From assembly GCA_018268375.1 (NCBI GenBank), contig JAFDWS010000002.1, forward strand, positions 62,001-126,000: DNA of 64,000 nucleotides. Direction: 5' to 3'. The notes beneath the pieces are model-generated. The model was given only the letters and a program-made list of their open reading frames with translations. It ran no database searches and was not told where the DNA came from. Source of the stretch: Armatimonadota bacterium. Its GTDB lineage: Bacteria > Armatimonadota > Fimbriimonadia > Fimbriimonadales > Fimbriimonadaceae. Positions 34,121 to 41,742 of this stretch are shown here, in pieces. Both the position numbers and the translations under genes were made by a program. The stretch's first letter is position 1, and each line of letters starts with the position of its first letter.

Positions 34121-34252
34121 CACACACGGTACGAACGAGCAACGGTTACCACTTGAAATGGACAGGTAGTGGGTTCGATTCCCACCGGCGCCTCAAGCGT
34201 CGTAGCTCAATGGCAGAGCAGTAACCCCGTTCTCACAACTTGACCGTGAGTG
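34121..34252 (+). ncRNA. YrlA-type Y RNA with circularly permuted tRNA-like module
   Basis: The terminal stem CACGGT/ACCGTG (34125-34130 with 34243-34248) leads into ACGAA/CTTG with a bulged G, exactly as in element 1. GAG/CTC, AACGG/CCGTT and TTAC/GTAA follow. This stem encloses a tRNA-like module in permuted order: a T arm (GTGGG-TTCGATT-CCCAC, 34169-34185), then an acceptor-like helix CGGCGC/GCGTCG closed by the loop CTCAA, then a D arm (GCTC-AATGGCA-GAGC, 34205-34219). Bacterial YrlA RNAs are known to pair a Ro60-binding stem with a tRNA-like domain. It is not a usable tRNA because the acceptor end is closed. Confidence 0.82.
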
Positions 34253-34261
34253 AAGTTCTTT

Positions 34262-34301
34262 GGGCGAGGTCTCCATGCGAGACCTCGCCCAAGTTCGTTT
34301 T
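34262..34301 (+). terminator. Strong hairpin ending the Y RNA region
   Basis: GGGCGAGGTCTC and GAGACCTCGCCC form a perfect 12-bp stem around CATGC, followed by AAGTTCGTTTT. The T-run is short and displaced, so it may terminate partially and let some transcription continue into the Ro60 gene 59 nt downstream. Confidence 0.6.
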
Positions 34302-34359
34302 GCCCCTGCCTTCTGGTGGACAGGACAAGGCCAAAAACCAGACCCATAGGAGAACAACC

Positions 34360-35991
34360 ATGAAATACGCAAACATCGTGAAACCAAACCCTGCCACGGT
34401 ACGGCAGACGGCACCCCTGGACGAACGGCAAGTCAAGAACGATGCCGGTGGGTTTGTGTACAGCGTCGGCAAATGGGGCCAATTGGACAGGTTCCTCATT
34501 CTGGGGGCCGAAGGCGGCACGTTTTACGTCAAGCAAGACAAGCACGTAAAGCGGAATTACACTTGCCTCAAGGAATGTCTGAAGGAAGACGGTCTACGCA
34601 CGGTGGCGCGCATCGTAGACGTTAGCGTCCGTGGTCTGGCGCCAAAGCAAGACCATGCCATTTTTGCGCTCGCTGTCGCGGCCGCAAGCGACGAACTTCC
34701 GACGCGCACTGCTGCCTTAGCTGCAGTGAACGAGGTTTGCCGTACTGCGTCAACGTTTTTTGCCTTCTTGGAAGAGTTGAAGTCATTCAGGTCGTTGACC
34801 GGTCGTGCCATCCGAAGAGTCGTCAAGCAATGGTATGACGCTCGAGAAGTCGACCAGGTCGCTTTCCAGGCAGTCAAGTACCGTAGCCGCAGTGGTTGGA
34901 GCCATGCGGACGCTTTGCGCGTCGGCCACCCTTCGCCAAATGGTGACATGCAGCGCAGTGCGTTGTACCGGTGGATTGTGGACGATGTATGGCCAAGCGA
35001 GGCAGAACAGCCTCGCATTGTTGAGGGCTATCTTGCAGCGAGCAAGGCGTCTTCAAGCCAAGACATCGTGCGACTCATCACCGACTACAAGTTGCCCCGC
35101 GAAGCCGTGCCAACTCAGTTTTTGGGCAGCGCGAACGTGTGGTCTGCCTTGCTGCCTCACATGCCATTGACGGCACTAGTCCGGAACTTGGGAAATATGA
35201 CCAAGTCTGGCCTGCTGTCGCCTGGCAGCGAAGCAACGCAAGCTGTCTTGAGCAAACTGGATGACGAGAGCTACATCAAAAAGTCTCGAGTGCACCCCAT
35301 TCAGGTGCTCGTGGCGATGAAGACGTATCAATCTGGTCGCGGTCTCAAGGGCGACGGGACATGGAACCCAGTGTCCTCAATCGTGGCTTCGCTCGACGAC
35401 GCTTTTTACAAAGCGTTCGCCAACGTAGCACCGACCGGAAAGAGGTTCCTCATCGGCTTGGACGTGTCTGGCTCAATGGCCGGAGGCTACGGTGCCAGTT
35501 TGCCAGGCGGTCTGTCTCCTTGTGAAGCGGTCGCTGCCATGTCTATGGTTTGGGCCGCCACTGAGCCGACATGTGAGGTCATGGGCTTTGCAGACCGATT
35601 CGTGCAGTTGGGCTTTAATCGCAAAATGAGCCTGTCCGAAGCTATGCGCAAGGCGCAAATGAACAACTTCGGCCGCACTGACTGTGCGTTGCCAATGTTG
35701 TACGCTGCCGAACAAAAGCAGCAATACGACGTGTTCATTGTGATGACGGACAACGAGACCTACTTCGGCAGCGTCCATCCCAAGGTCGCCTTGGCGGACT
35801 ATCGGAAGAAGTACGTTTCGGACGCACGACAAATCGTGTTGGCCACATCGGCGACCAACTTTAGCATCGCCGACCCGACCGACCCACTTGCGTTGGACAT
35901 CGCCGGCTTTTCGGCAGATGTGCCTCAAGTCATCTCGGCCTTCATTGGCGGACCGAGCAGCGTGCCCGCTTCAGTCTCGGACGAAGACTGA
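34360..35991 (+). CDS. rsr: Ro60/TROVE-domain RNA-binding protein, 543 aa
   Basis: The ATG at 34360 has AGGAGA 6-7 nt upstream. Length (543 aa) matches animal Ro60 (~538 aa) and bacterial Rsr. Residues 1-~355 form the helical TROVE ring (GKWGQLDRFLILGAEGGTFY, KHVKRNYTCLKECLKEDG). Residues ~360-543 form a vWA domain with an intact MIDAS: DVSGS at 368-372, Thr440 and Asp464. Ro60 binds misfolded RNA ends through its cavity and Y RNAs on its outer surface. In bacteria a Y RNA can tether it to polynucleotide phosphorylase for structured-RNA decay. Two Y-RNA-like elements lie directly upstream, so RNA and protein probably form one RNP. Confidence 0.95.
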   Translation: MKYANIVKPNPATVRQTAPLDERQVKNDAGGFVYSVGKWGQLDRFLILGAEGGTFYVKQDKHVKRNYTCLKECLKEDGLRTVARIVDVSVRGLAPKQDHAIFALAVAAASDELPTRTAALAAVNEVCRTASTFFAFLEELKSFRSLTGRAIRRVVKQWYDAREVDQVAFQAVKYRSRSGWSHADALRVGHPSPNGDMQRSALYRWIVDDVWPSEAEQPRIVEGYLAASKASSSQDIVRLITDYKLPREAVPTQFLGSANVWSALLPHMPLTALVRNLGNMTKSGLLSPGSEATQAVLSKLDDESYIKKSRVHPIQVLVAMKTYQSGRGLKGDGTWNPVSSIVASLDDAFYKAFANVAPTGKRFLIGLDVSGSMAGGYGASLPGGLSPCEAVAAMSMVWAATEPTCEVMGFADRFVQLGFNRKMSLSEAMRKAQMNNFGRTDCALPMLYAAEQKQQYDVFIVMTDNETYFGSVHPKVALADYRKKYVSDARQIVLATSATNFSIADPTDPLALDIAGFSADVPQVISAFIGGPSSVPASVSDED

Positions 35992-35998
35992 CTTTTCT

Positions 35999-36034
35999 GC
36001 GCGGTCTTGCGACTGTATAAGTCCAAGACCGCGC
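35999..36034 (+). other. Long hairpin between the Ro60 and NPCBM-glycosyltransferase genes
   Basis: GCGCGGTCTTG pairs perfectly with CAAGACCGCGC, with a further GAC/GTC helix inside and TGTATAA in the loop. No T-run follows, so it is a poor intrinsic terminator. The loop contains TATAAG, which could be a -10 box for the next gene. It may act as a processing site or an RNA stabiliser. Confidence 0.5.
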
Positions 36035-36045
36035 ATTGGAAAGCA

Positions 36046-37965
36046 ATGATTCTTAGAGCACAAGACGCCACGGACTACAAGGTCGGATATGGCGAGTTAG
36101 GAGGCGACGGCTCTCTCGGGTTTGGAGACCTGTTCGTGAGTGTTCAAGACAAGCACTATACTCGTGCACTCGGGGCACACCCACCCAGTGACCTAGTGTT
36201 CGACTTGCCCCCACAAATGCAGTCGTTCTATGCGTACGCTGCCTTAAATGACAGTTCCGACACGTCTGCAGTCGCAGATTTCTTTGTCTATGCCGACGAT
36301 GAACTAGTCGCTGTGGCTCACGAAGTTCGACCTTGGGAAAAACCACGATTGCTCGAAGCTGAATTGTACGGCGCACGTCGGTTGAGGCTCAGTATATCGA
36401 CAGAAAACTGGCCGGGTTGTCACGGAGTATGGCTGGACGCAATGACCGACCGAATGCCCAAGGACACTTTCGTCGGAGTCATGGGGCAAATACGCCTTTC
36501 TGTCCCCGACACGTTGCCTTCTTGTGATGTTTGCTTCGTGCTGGTCATTACGGCTGGTTACGAAGCCATGGCAGAAACGATGTTGGGTTCGCTTTGGGAA
36601 GCAGGCGGTTGTCGTGGTGCTTCTGTCTTGATAATCTCTGAAGAAAACAACACGGAGTGTCAGCGTTTGGCCGCCAAGTTCAATGCTCATGTCGCCTATG
36701 TGGGTTGCATTGCCGGCAAGTCGTTTTTAGTCAAGTCTGCGGTGTATTCAGTGGCGCGATTGATTAAGGCACAAACCTATATCGTATTAGACGCAGACAT
36801 GATTATTACCGACAGCCTAATGCCCGTGGTCGCTGCTGTCTCAAGTGCGCCTCCTGGAAACATCTTGGTATGCAGAGAGCAAAGCGAGGAACGCAACCAA
36901 TCAATTTTGGCAGGCATTGACCACGGTGGACATCCGTATTATGGGCATCACGGAGACGTTGCCAAATTTGGTGTGTCCAACGAACTTGCCGCTCATTGCC
37001 CTGTGTTCAACGGTGGAGTCATTGCCGCGACCCGACAGGCGTTCTTAGGCTTGGAAAACGCTATGCGGGACACGATGCCCTTTGCAGCATATTGGGAACG
37101 CGAACTACCCGATGTCAAATGGCGGGAGCAAGGCATTTTTAACATTGCGCTGGCTCGCACTCGTCGCTGGACAGAACTTTCTCCTGTTTTCAACTGCCAA
37201 TTGGCAATGTCGACTAACAAGGTGGAGTTCCTAGAGGAAAACCGTCCTTACGCCACTGTCAACGGCGTGCCGGCCAAAATCATACATTTTAATGGCATGC
37301 CTGGGCGAGAACACTACCGTCATGTCCGTTCGACCTACAGAGACGGATTGACCAAGCCTTTTGGCCAGGCCCACATTCCAGGTCACCAAGACATCCTTGC
37401 CACTGCAGCGCGTTTGTTCCGGCATTGTTATCGACCTACAGCATCATTGGCCTACAACGCACAGGATGCGTTTTGGGAACAAGGTGAAATGTGGGCGAAA
37501 CTATGGTCGGTTGTTCAAGCACTGCACAAACCTCGAGTCTTAGAGTTATGGACATTTGCCATGAGCACGACTGTCTTGCTCATGCGGACTGCCGAGTTGC
37601 AACAAGGTTCTTTTGTGTGCCTGAGTAAATCTGAACCCCCAGCGTGGCTGCCTCGCATTATGGGAGACCGTCTTAAGGTTGGAGATGTCGAATTATTGGC
37701 CGAAGAACTTGTTTCTCAAAAAGAGACGTACGACGTCATCTGCATGGACACCTCGAACAACGCCCGCTACACGTTCAATGCGTTTGCGTTGGCCCAAAAG
37801 TTACTGACCCCAGAAGGGCGCTTGTTGCTCATAGACGTCAAACACCCCGTCAATGACGTTTTGACCTTTATTGAGAAGCTGCGCAGTATGGGTTTTCACG
37901 ACAAATTGCTTTACACAAGCGACACTGCCGGTCTTTACGAGTTGACCCTCAATGCCGCTTCCTGA
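36046..37965 (+). CDS. NPCBM - GT8-like glycosyltransferase - methyltransferase-like fusion, 639 aa
   Basis: I start at the ATG at 36046, after GGAA. Residues ~1-140 match an NPCBM carbohydrate-binding module (ALGAHPPSDLVFDL, ADFFVYADDELVAVAHEV, ARRLRLSIST). Residues ~160-450 are a GT-A fold of GT8 character, with the metal-binding LDADM near residue 249 and a later NGGVIA. Residues ~480-639 resemble a SAM-methyltransferase fold (RVLELWTFAMSTTVLLM, YDVICMDTSNN, LLTPEGRLLLIDVK), but the glycine-rich motif I is degenerate. It overlaps the GT9-like gene by 14 bp. The fusion suggests transfer of a sugar to a bound glycan, perhaps with methylation. Confidence 0.85.
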   Translation: MILRAQDATDYKVGYGELGGDGSLGFGDLFVSVQDKHYTRALGAHPPSDLVFDLPPQMQSFYAYAALNDSSDTSAVADFFVYADDELVAVAHEVRPWEKPRLLEAELYGARRLRLSISTENWPGCHGVWLDAMTDRMPKDTFVGVMGQIRLSVPDTLPSCDVCFVLVITAGYEAMAETMLGSLWEAGGCRGASVLIISEENNTECQRLAAKFNAHVAYVGCIAGKSFLVKSAVYSVARLIKAQTYIVLDADMIITDSLMPVVAAVSSAPPGNILVCREQSEERNQSILAGIDHGGHPYYGHHGDVAKFGVSNELAAHCPVFNGGVIAATRQAFLGLENAMRDTMPFAAYWERELPDVKWREQGIFNIALARTRRWTELSPVFNCQLAMSTNKVEFLEENRPYATVNGVPAKIIHFNGMPGREHYRHVRSTYRDGLTKPFGQAHIPGHQDILATAARLFRHCYRPTASLAYNAQDAFWEQGEMWAKLWSVVQALHKPRVLELWTFAMSTTVLLMRTAELQQGSFVCLSKSEPPAWLPRIMGDRLKVGDVELLAEELVSQKETYDVICMDTSNNARYTFNAFALAQKLLTPEGRLLLIDVKHPVNDVLTFIEKLRSMGFHDKLLYTSDTAGLYELTLNAAS

Positions 37966-38836
37966 GACCAAGTACGGAATATGTTTAGGTCCATGGGGTG
38001 ATGTAATTTGCTCACTGGGACACTTTCAAACCGCGGTCGGTGTTGGTGAATGCATTTACTATGGTCCGCTAGGACTCGAAGTCGTCGACTTTCTGGAAGC
38101 TCAACCTTTTATATCGGCGGCCTATAAAATAGTGCCAAAGACATATGAAGACTATCAAGCCCATGTTGCTTTAATGTGGAACCACGATGTCGGCGTGCGT
38201 CAACAGGGCATAGCTCTGGCAATGCAAGATACGCCTTTCGCCGGCAAGAACATAATAGATACTAACGTCAACTATATGTACTCAGGTTATGACGGCCCGA
38301 CTGCTCCTTTGGCGACTGGCCTGCAGACGCCCGAAAGTTGCGCGTTGTGGGCTCAGGATGTGGCATCACATTTGCCCAGACCGTTCTTCTTGCTACAGCC
38401 TTTCAGTATCAATACCAACAAGCTTTCTGACCATTGGCCGCACTGGCACGAATATGTCAGGTGGTTGATGCACGACCAATCAAAGCACTACGTGACATGT
38501 GGCGTTGGTTGGGACGACAGTGGTTTTCAAAAGCTCAGCAATGTGACCCGACTGGTGGGCAAAACGCCCACAGTAATGCATTTGTTCGCTCTTGCCGACT
38601 TGGCGGACGGCGTCATTACCACAAGCAACTCATTGGCACATTATTGCGCTGCGAACCGTTTGCGCACAGTTGTGCTCGCCGTGGAGCGCAACTCAGAACC
38701 GACCGAGTATTTCCGTAAAGTGTTGCACGGCGACAATTTGAGTTTCTTCAACAAGTTTACTAGCTATTTTCGAGTCTGTTGGGAGACCCGCACGTTCATG
38801 GACATATGGCCAGCCGTAGAAATCGGTACAAGCTGA
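37952..38836 (+). CDS. GT9-like (heptosyltransferase-type) glycosyltransferase, 294 aa
   Basis: The N-terminus GPWGDVICSLGHFQTA resembles the G.GD...PA loop of heptosyltransferase-type GT-B enzymes. The C-terminal half has the family layout FFLLQPFSINTNKLSDHW, then WHEYVRWL, then ADLADGVITTSNSLAHYCAA, which is the donor-binding D...S..AH region. At 294 aa it is slightly shorter than typical members (320-350 aa). The 14-bp overlap with the upstream fusion suggests co-translation and a shared glycan target. Confidence 0.82.
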   Translation: MPLPETKYGICLGPWGDVICSLGHFQTAVGVGECIYYGPLGLEVVDFLEAQPFISAAYKIVPKTYEDYQAHVALMWNHDVGVRQQGIALAMQDTPFAGKNIIDTNVNYMYSGYDGPTAPLATGLQTPESCALWAQDVASHLPRPFFLLQPFSINTNKLSDHWPHWHEYVRWLMHDQSKHYVTCGVGWDDSGFQKLSNVTRLVGKTPTVMHLFALADLADGVITTSNSLAHYCAANRLRTVVLAVERNSEPTEYFRKVLHGDNLSFFNKFTSYFRVCWETRTFMDIWPAVEIGTS

Positions 38837-38841
38837 ATACG

Positions 38842-40128
38842 ATGGTCGCGCTGCACACGCAAGACTTTCTGAGGTCTGGAAAGACACTGCAGAACCTGTA
38901 CCAACGGTATGACATCCAGTACTTTGTCAGCCAAGAGTTGGGAGCTGTCGTTTTCAACTATCGTCCACTGAGTCCAAAAAACGCACCCATCGTTCGCGAA
39001 TGTCGTGGCTTAGTGCTGGAAATGGACACGTGGAACATTGTTTGCAAACCCATAGAGGCCTTTTTTGAACCCACAGAAAGTGGCTACAAAGAAGTCTTCG
39101 AGCGGTTTGACTGGAAATCTGCGAAAGCGATGGACAAAGTGGACGGCGCTCTGGTGTGCCTGTATTTTTACAAAGACGAATGGCGCATTAGTACCCGTTA
39201 TAGCGCCGACGGCACGGCCCTCGTCGGCAGCCCCAATGCCTCAGGCCGTACAGTCACGTGGCACCAACTGGTCGAGGAGACACTTTCCGACCGCGGCTTC
39301 ACATGGGAGGATTACACCTCCAAGCTTGATAAAGACGTGTTTTATGTCTTTGAACTAGTAACTCCAGACAATCGAGTCATCGTTTTGTACCCTGAGTCAC
39401 ATTTGTATCTGACGGCTGCTATAGAACGTAAAACTCTTCAAGAGATAGACATTTTCACCATGAATTTTCATGGAGAAGTCGTTCCCTTTGCCAAAGTGCG
39501 CTCGATGAAACAGGTTGTGTCCATGTTGAGCAACAATTCTGACGCTTATCATAACGAAGGATATGTCGTGATGGACAAAAACTTCAATCGGCTCAAAATA
39601 CGAAATCCTAAGTATGCCGAAGCAATGCGGGTCTACTCAGTTGATGACGAACTTGCCGCCTTGCGTGAACTTAGGATGCTAGACGTGTCTGGCTTTACGG
39701 TTATCACAGGACCAACGTCTGGTAGTGATTCGGCTACTACGGGGACGTTTGGCACTAGCGGTAGTGGAGCTGTTGGAATTGAGGCAGAAGAAGGTGGCGG
39801 TGGCGCGGAGCCTTTGGCCTTGGGCATGTCTGCCCCCGTAAGTTTGCGCAATGTCTTGAACCGAGTGATGTACATGGCTCGTTTTATCAACGATGCATTT
39901 GACGAAGCGAACAGTACTGACACCCCCGTGGAAGAGCATCCAGGCTACTACGTTTGGCCGTCCGCCTTTCAGGCAATGCAAGAAGGCAAAAGCGTCAGTG
40001 ATGTCATGGACGAAAGTTCAGACCACGAAATGCTGGCCGCCCTTCGACGATACGAGACAAAAATGGCAGGTACAAAAATGCCCAAGCCTGAATCTGATGA
40101 TGAGGCCACTCAAAATGGACAAGACTAA
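38842..40128 (+). CDS. rnlA: T4 Rnl1-type RNA ligase, 428 aa
   Basis: I start at the ATG at 38842, 5 nt after the previous stop. It carries the nucleotidyltransferase motifs of ATP-dependent RNA ligases: motif I KVDGAL with the nucleophile Lys at residue 99 (the same position as in T4 Rnl1), an upstream RECRGLVLEM block, motif IIIa-like VFYVFELV, motif IV NEGYVVM near residue 239, and a motif V region LKIRNPKY where the usual KxK reads K-I-R. T4 Rnl1 reseals tRNA cut by host anticodon nucleases. The C-terminal ~130 residues differ from T4 and contain a Ser/Gly/Thr-rich linker, so substrate choice may differ. Confidence 0.92.
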   Translation: MVALHTQDFLRSGKTLQNLYQRYDIQYFVSQELGAVVFNYRPLSPKNAPIVRECRGLVLEMDTWNIVCKPIEAFFEPTESGYKEVFERFDWKSAKAMDKVDGALVCLYFYKDEWRISTRYSADGTALVGSPNASGRTVTWHQLVEETLSDRGFTWEDYTSKLDKDVFYVFELVTPDNRVIVLYPESHLYLTAAIERKTLQEIDIFTMNFHGEVVPFAKVRSMKQVVSMLSNNSDAYHNEGYVVMDKNFNRLKIRNPKYAEAMRVYSVDDELAALRELRMLDVSGFTVITGPTSGSDSATTGTFGTSGSGAVGIEAEEGGGGAEPLALGMSAPVSLRNVLNRVMYMARFINDAFDEANSTDTPVEEHPGYYVWPSAFQAMQEGKSVSDVMDESSDHEMLAALRRYETKMAGTKMPKPESDDEATQNGQD

Positions 40129-40453
40129 CGATATCTTACAGTTGGCCAAGCGCATTGCATCCAAGGGCAACACGGTGACTGCCGGCATGCTCACACGCAT
40201 GGCCCAACACATGGACGAGCATCCTATGCCCGAATTTGATGAATCAGGCGACGTTCCCCACATAGAAAGCTATGTCAACCGAGAACAGCCCCAGCCAAAC
40301 CAGACGCACAATGCCACTGTGGCCTTCGCGGCACCTCATGGCGTAAGCGAGGCCGATATTATGGAGTACATCCTTGGTATTGGCGACGCGTTGGGCGTCA
40401 AAGTCGAATCGTTCAAATGGTCGGTACAAGAGAGTAAGAAGAGGGCTAACTAA
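40115..40453 (+). CDS. Uncharacterised protein, 112 aa
   Basis: The ATG at 40115 overlaps the RNA ligase gene by 14 bp, with GAGG about 9 nt upstream. The frame upstream of this ATG lies within the ligase gene and is not coding. The protein starts with a helix (DILQLAKRIASKGNTV) and has an acidic middle and a C-terminal alpha/beta segment (EADIMEYILGIGDALGVKV). I do not recognise it. Translational coupling suggests co-production with the ligase. Confidence 0.75.
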   Translation: MDKTNDILQLAKRIASKGNTVTAGMLTRMAQHMDEHPMPEFDESGDVPHIESYVNREQPQPNQTHNATVAFAAPHGVSEADIMEYILGIGDALGVKVESFKWSVQESKKRAN

Positions 40454-40455
40454 AT

Positions 40456-40959
40456 ATGTCAAGAGAGCGCGCTCGATATTCGTTCGCAAAAAACAACATG
40501 AACGCCGGGTTGCTGATGGGACAAAACCAATTTGGTCAAACAGTGTTGCAGCCACAAGCAGAAGTGGTGGAGCCAGAACCGGGTTTGGTCACGGAACCAC
40601 ATTTGGATTCTTCTGGGGAATTCAAACACAATCAAAGCGTCCGCAATTCTCCGACACTTCAGCGTTTTTTGCAAGAATTTGGTGAAAAGGCGAGACAACA
40701 GACCGTGAGCAATGAACAAGAACAGACACCGCCCGAACCAGGCGACGTTGTCGTGAGCAGTCTGGACGAATATGTGCTCGAGTTTGACGAACCAAAACCG
40801 GAGCGAACGGTCGTAAGGGCTCCCAGCCGTCAAAAGAGGTTTTCCGAGCATACGGTGGCAAAGTTCTGTCCAGAATGCGGGTTAGGCTTCGGCGGTCAAG
40901 AAAAGTTCTGTCCGCACTGTGGAACAAAACGCACGGCTTACACTGCCCCGTCCGCATAG
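40456..40959 (+). CDS. Protein with C-terminal zinc ribbon, 167 aa
   Basis: The start is 2 bp after the previous stop. Most of the protein is polar and probably disordered (rich in Glu, Gln and Pro). The last ~35 residues form a clear four-cysteine zinc ribbon, CPECGLGFGGQEKFCPHCG, followed by TKRTAYTAPSA. Such ribbons usually bind nucleic acid or a protein partner. A linear assembly or adaptor role is possible; no family is recognised for the N-terminal part. Confidence 0.8.
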   Translation: MSRERARYSFAKNNMNAGLLMGQNQFGQTVLQPQAEVVEPEPGLVTEPHLDSSGEFKHNQSVRNSPTLQRFLQEFGEKARQQTVSNEQEQTPPEPGDVVVSSLDEYVLEFDEPKPERTVVRAPSRQKRFSEHTVAKFCPECGLGFGGQEKFCPHCGTKRTAYTAPSA

Positions 40960-40993
40960 GAAACCATCAAGCACATTCGTAAAGTGCCACTGG

Positions 40994-41740
40994 ATGCGGC
41001 GCTATAGCTGGTACGACACGGCCAAAGAGGTCACTGCGTTGCGCAAACACATGTTGCGCGTAGATTTGCGTGTCTACGCCCCGCTGGAACTCGACCTGCA
41101 AAACGTGCAGGCAGCCGATGCACACATCCGTTCTCTGTTGACCGCGGGCATAGCCAATGGGCTAGATGTACTTGGCGTAGTACATCCACTAGGTCCCCAG
41201 TTTGGATGGCGCGCTCAACAAATGTGTCAACAGGAAAACCTAGACGTATGGGTCGTGCCCGGCGAAGAATACTTGTGTAACGACAAAGTCCGTCTCTTGG
41301 TTTATTTATTGCGACAGTCCATGCCGGCCAATTTAGGCATGCAGCAAGCGTGTCAACATGTCCACAAAGCAGGAGGCTGGGTCATGGTGACCGAGTTGAC
41401 CAAAGGCCAGGCACAGGACATAAACAGTGTGTTGAACAGCCCTGCGTGTCCTGACGCTGTGGAAATTTACAATGCTGCCGGCGGTGATTATGAAGACATT
41501 GACGTGGACTTGCCCAAGTTCATCAGTTCAGCCTCACGAAACGCGAACGACCTTGAGCGTACAAACGTGTACACATTGATACACCGCAAAGATTTTGAGT
41601 CCTACGGTTTGCTTCCCGAAGGTTTTGGGCAAGACTTCAAGCCAGAGTATCTCAAAACGCCAGAAGAAAAGACAGAAGACCAAGGAATTGCCCAACCCGG
41701 TCTCACACAGCCTGGCGGCGGGGCACAAGGAGCATCCTGA
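40994..41740 (+). CDS. Degenerate PHP-domain-like protein, 248 aa
   Basis: I start at the ATG at 40994. The order of segments follows PHP phosphoesterases: LRVDLRVYAP in place of LKVDLHxHxP, then GLDVLGVVHP in place of GLDxLAITDH, then LDVWVVPGEEYLC, which fits the conserved PGxE strand. The metal-binding HxH is replaced by Arg26 and Tyr28, and the DH pair is lost. Catalysis by the usual mechanism is therefore unlikely, and the fold may serve as a binding scaffold. The C-terminus is Pro/Gly/Gln-rich. It ends 2 bp before the head-tail connector gene. Confidence 0.7.
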   Translation: MRRYSWYDTAKEVTALRKHMLRVDLRVYAPLELDLQNVQAADAHIRSLLTAGIANGLDVLGVVHPLGPQFGWRAQQMCQQENLDVWVVPGEEYLCNDKVRLLVYLLRQSMPANLGMQQACQHVHKAGGWVMVTELTKGQAQDINSVLNSPACPDAVEIYNAAGGDYEDIDVDLPKFISSASRNANDLERTNVYTLIHRKDFESYGLLPEGFGQDFKPEYLKTPEEKTEDQGIAQPGLTQPGGGAQGAS

Positions 41741-41742
41741 CA

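Noticed and set aside
33931..34195. tmRNA
   Set aside because: A T arm at one end and an Ala-Asn-Ser-stop-stop frame recalled tmRNA. There is no matching 5' acceptor strand, no GGGGC-type 5' end and no usual tag peptide.
34146..34225. A permuted or split functional tRNA gene (3' half at 34165-34192, 5' half at 34196-34220)
   Set aside because: The two halves do form T, acceptor-like and D arms, but the acceptor helix is closed by a 5-nt loop. The remaining strand forms the Ro-binding stem instead of an anticodon arm. A Y RNA explains all pairings better.
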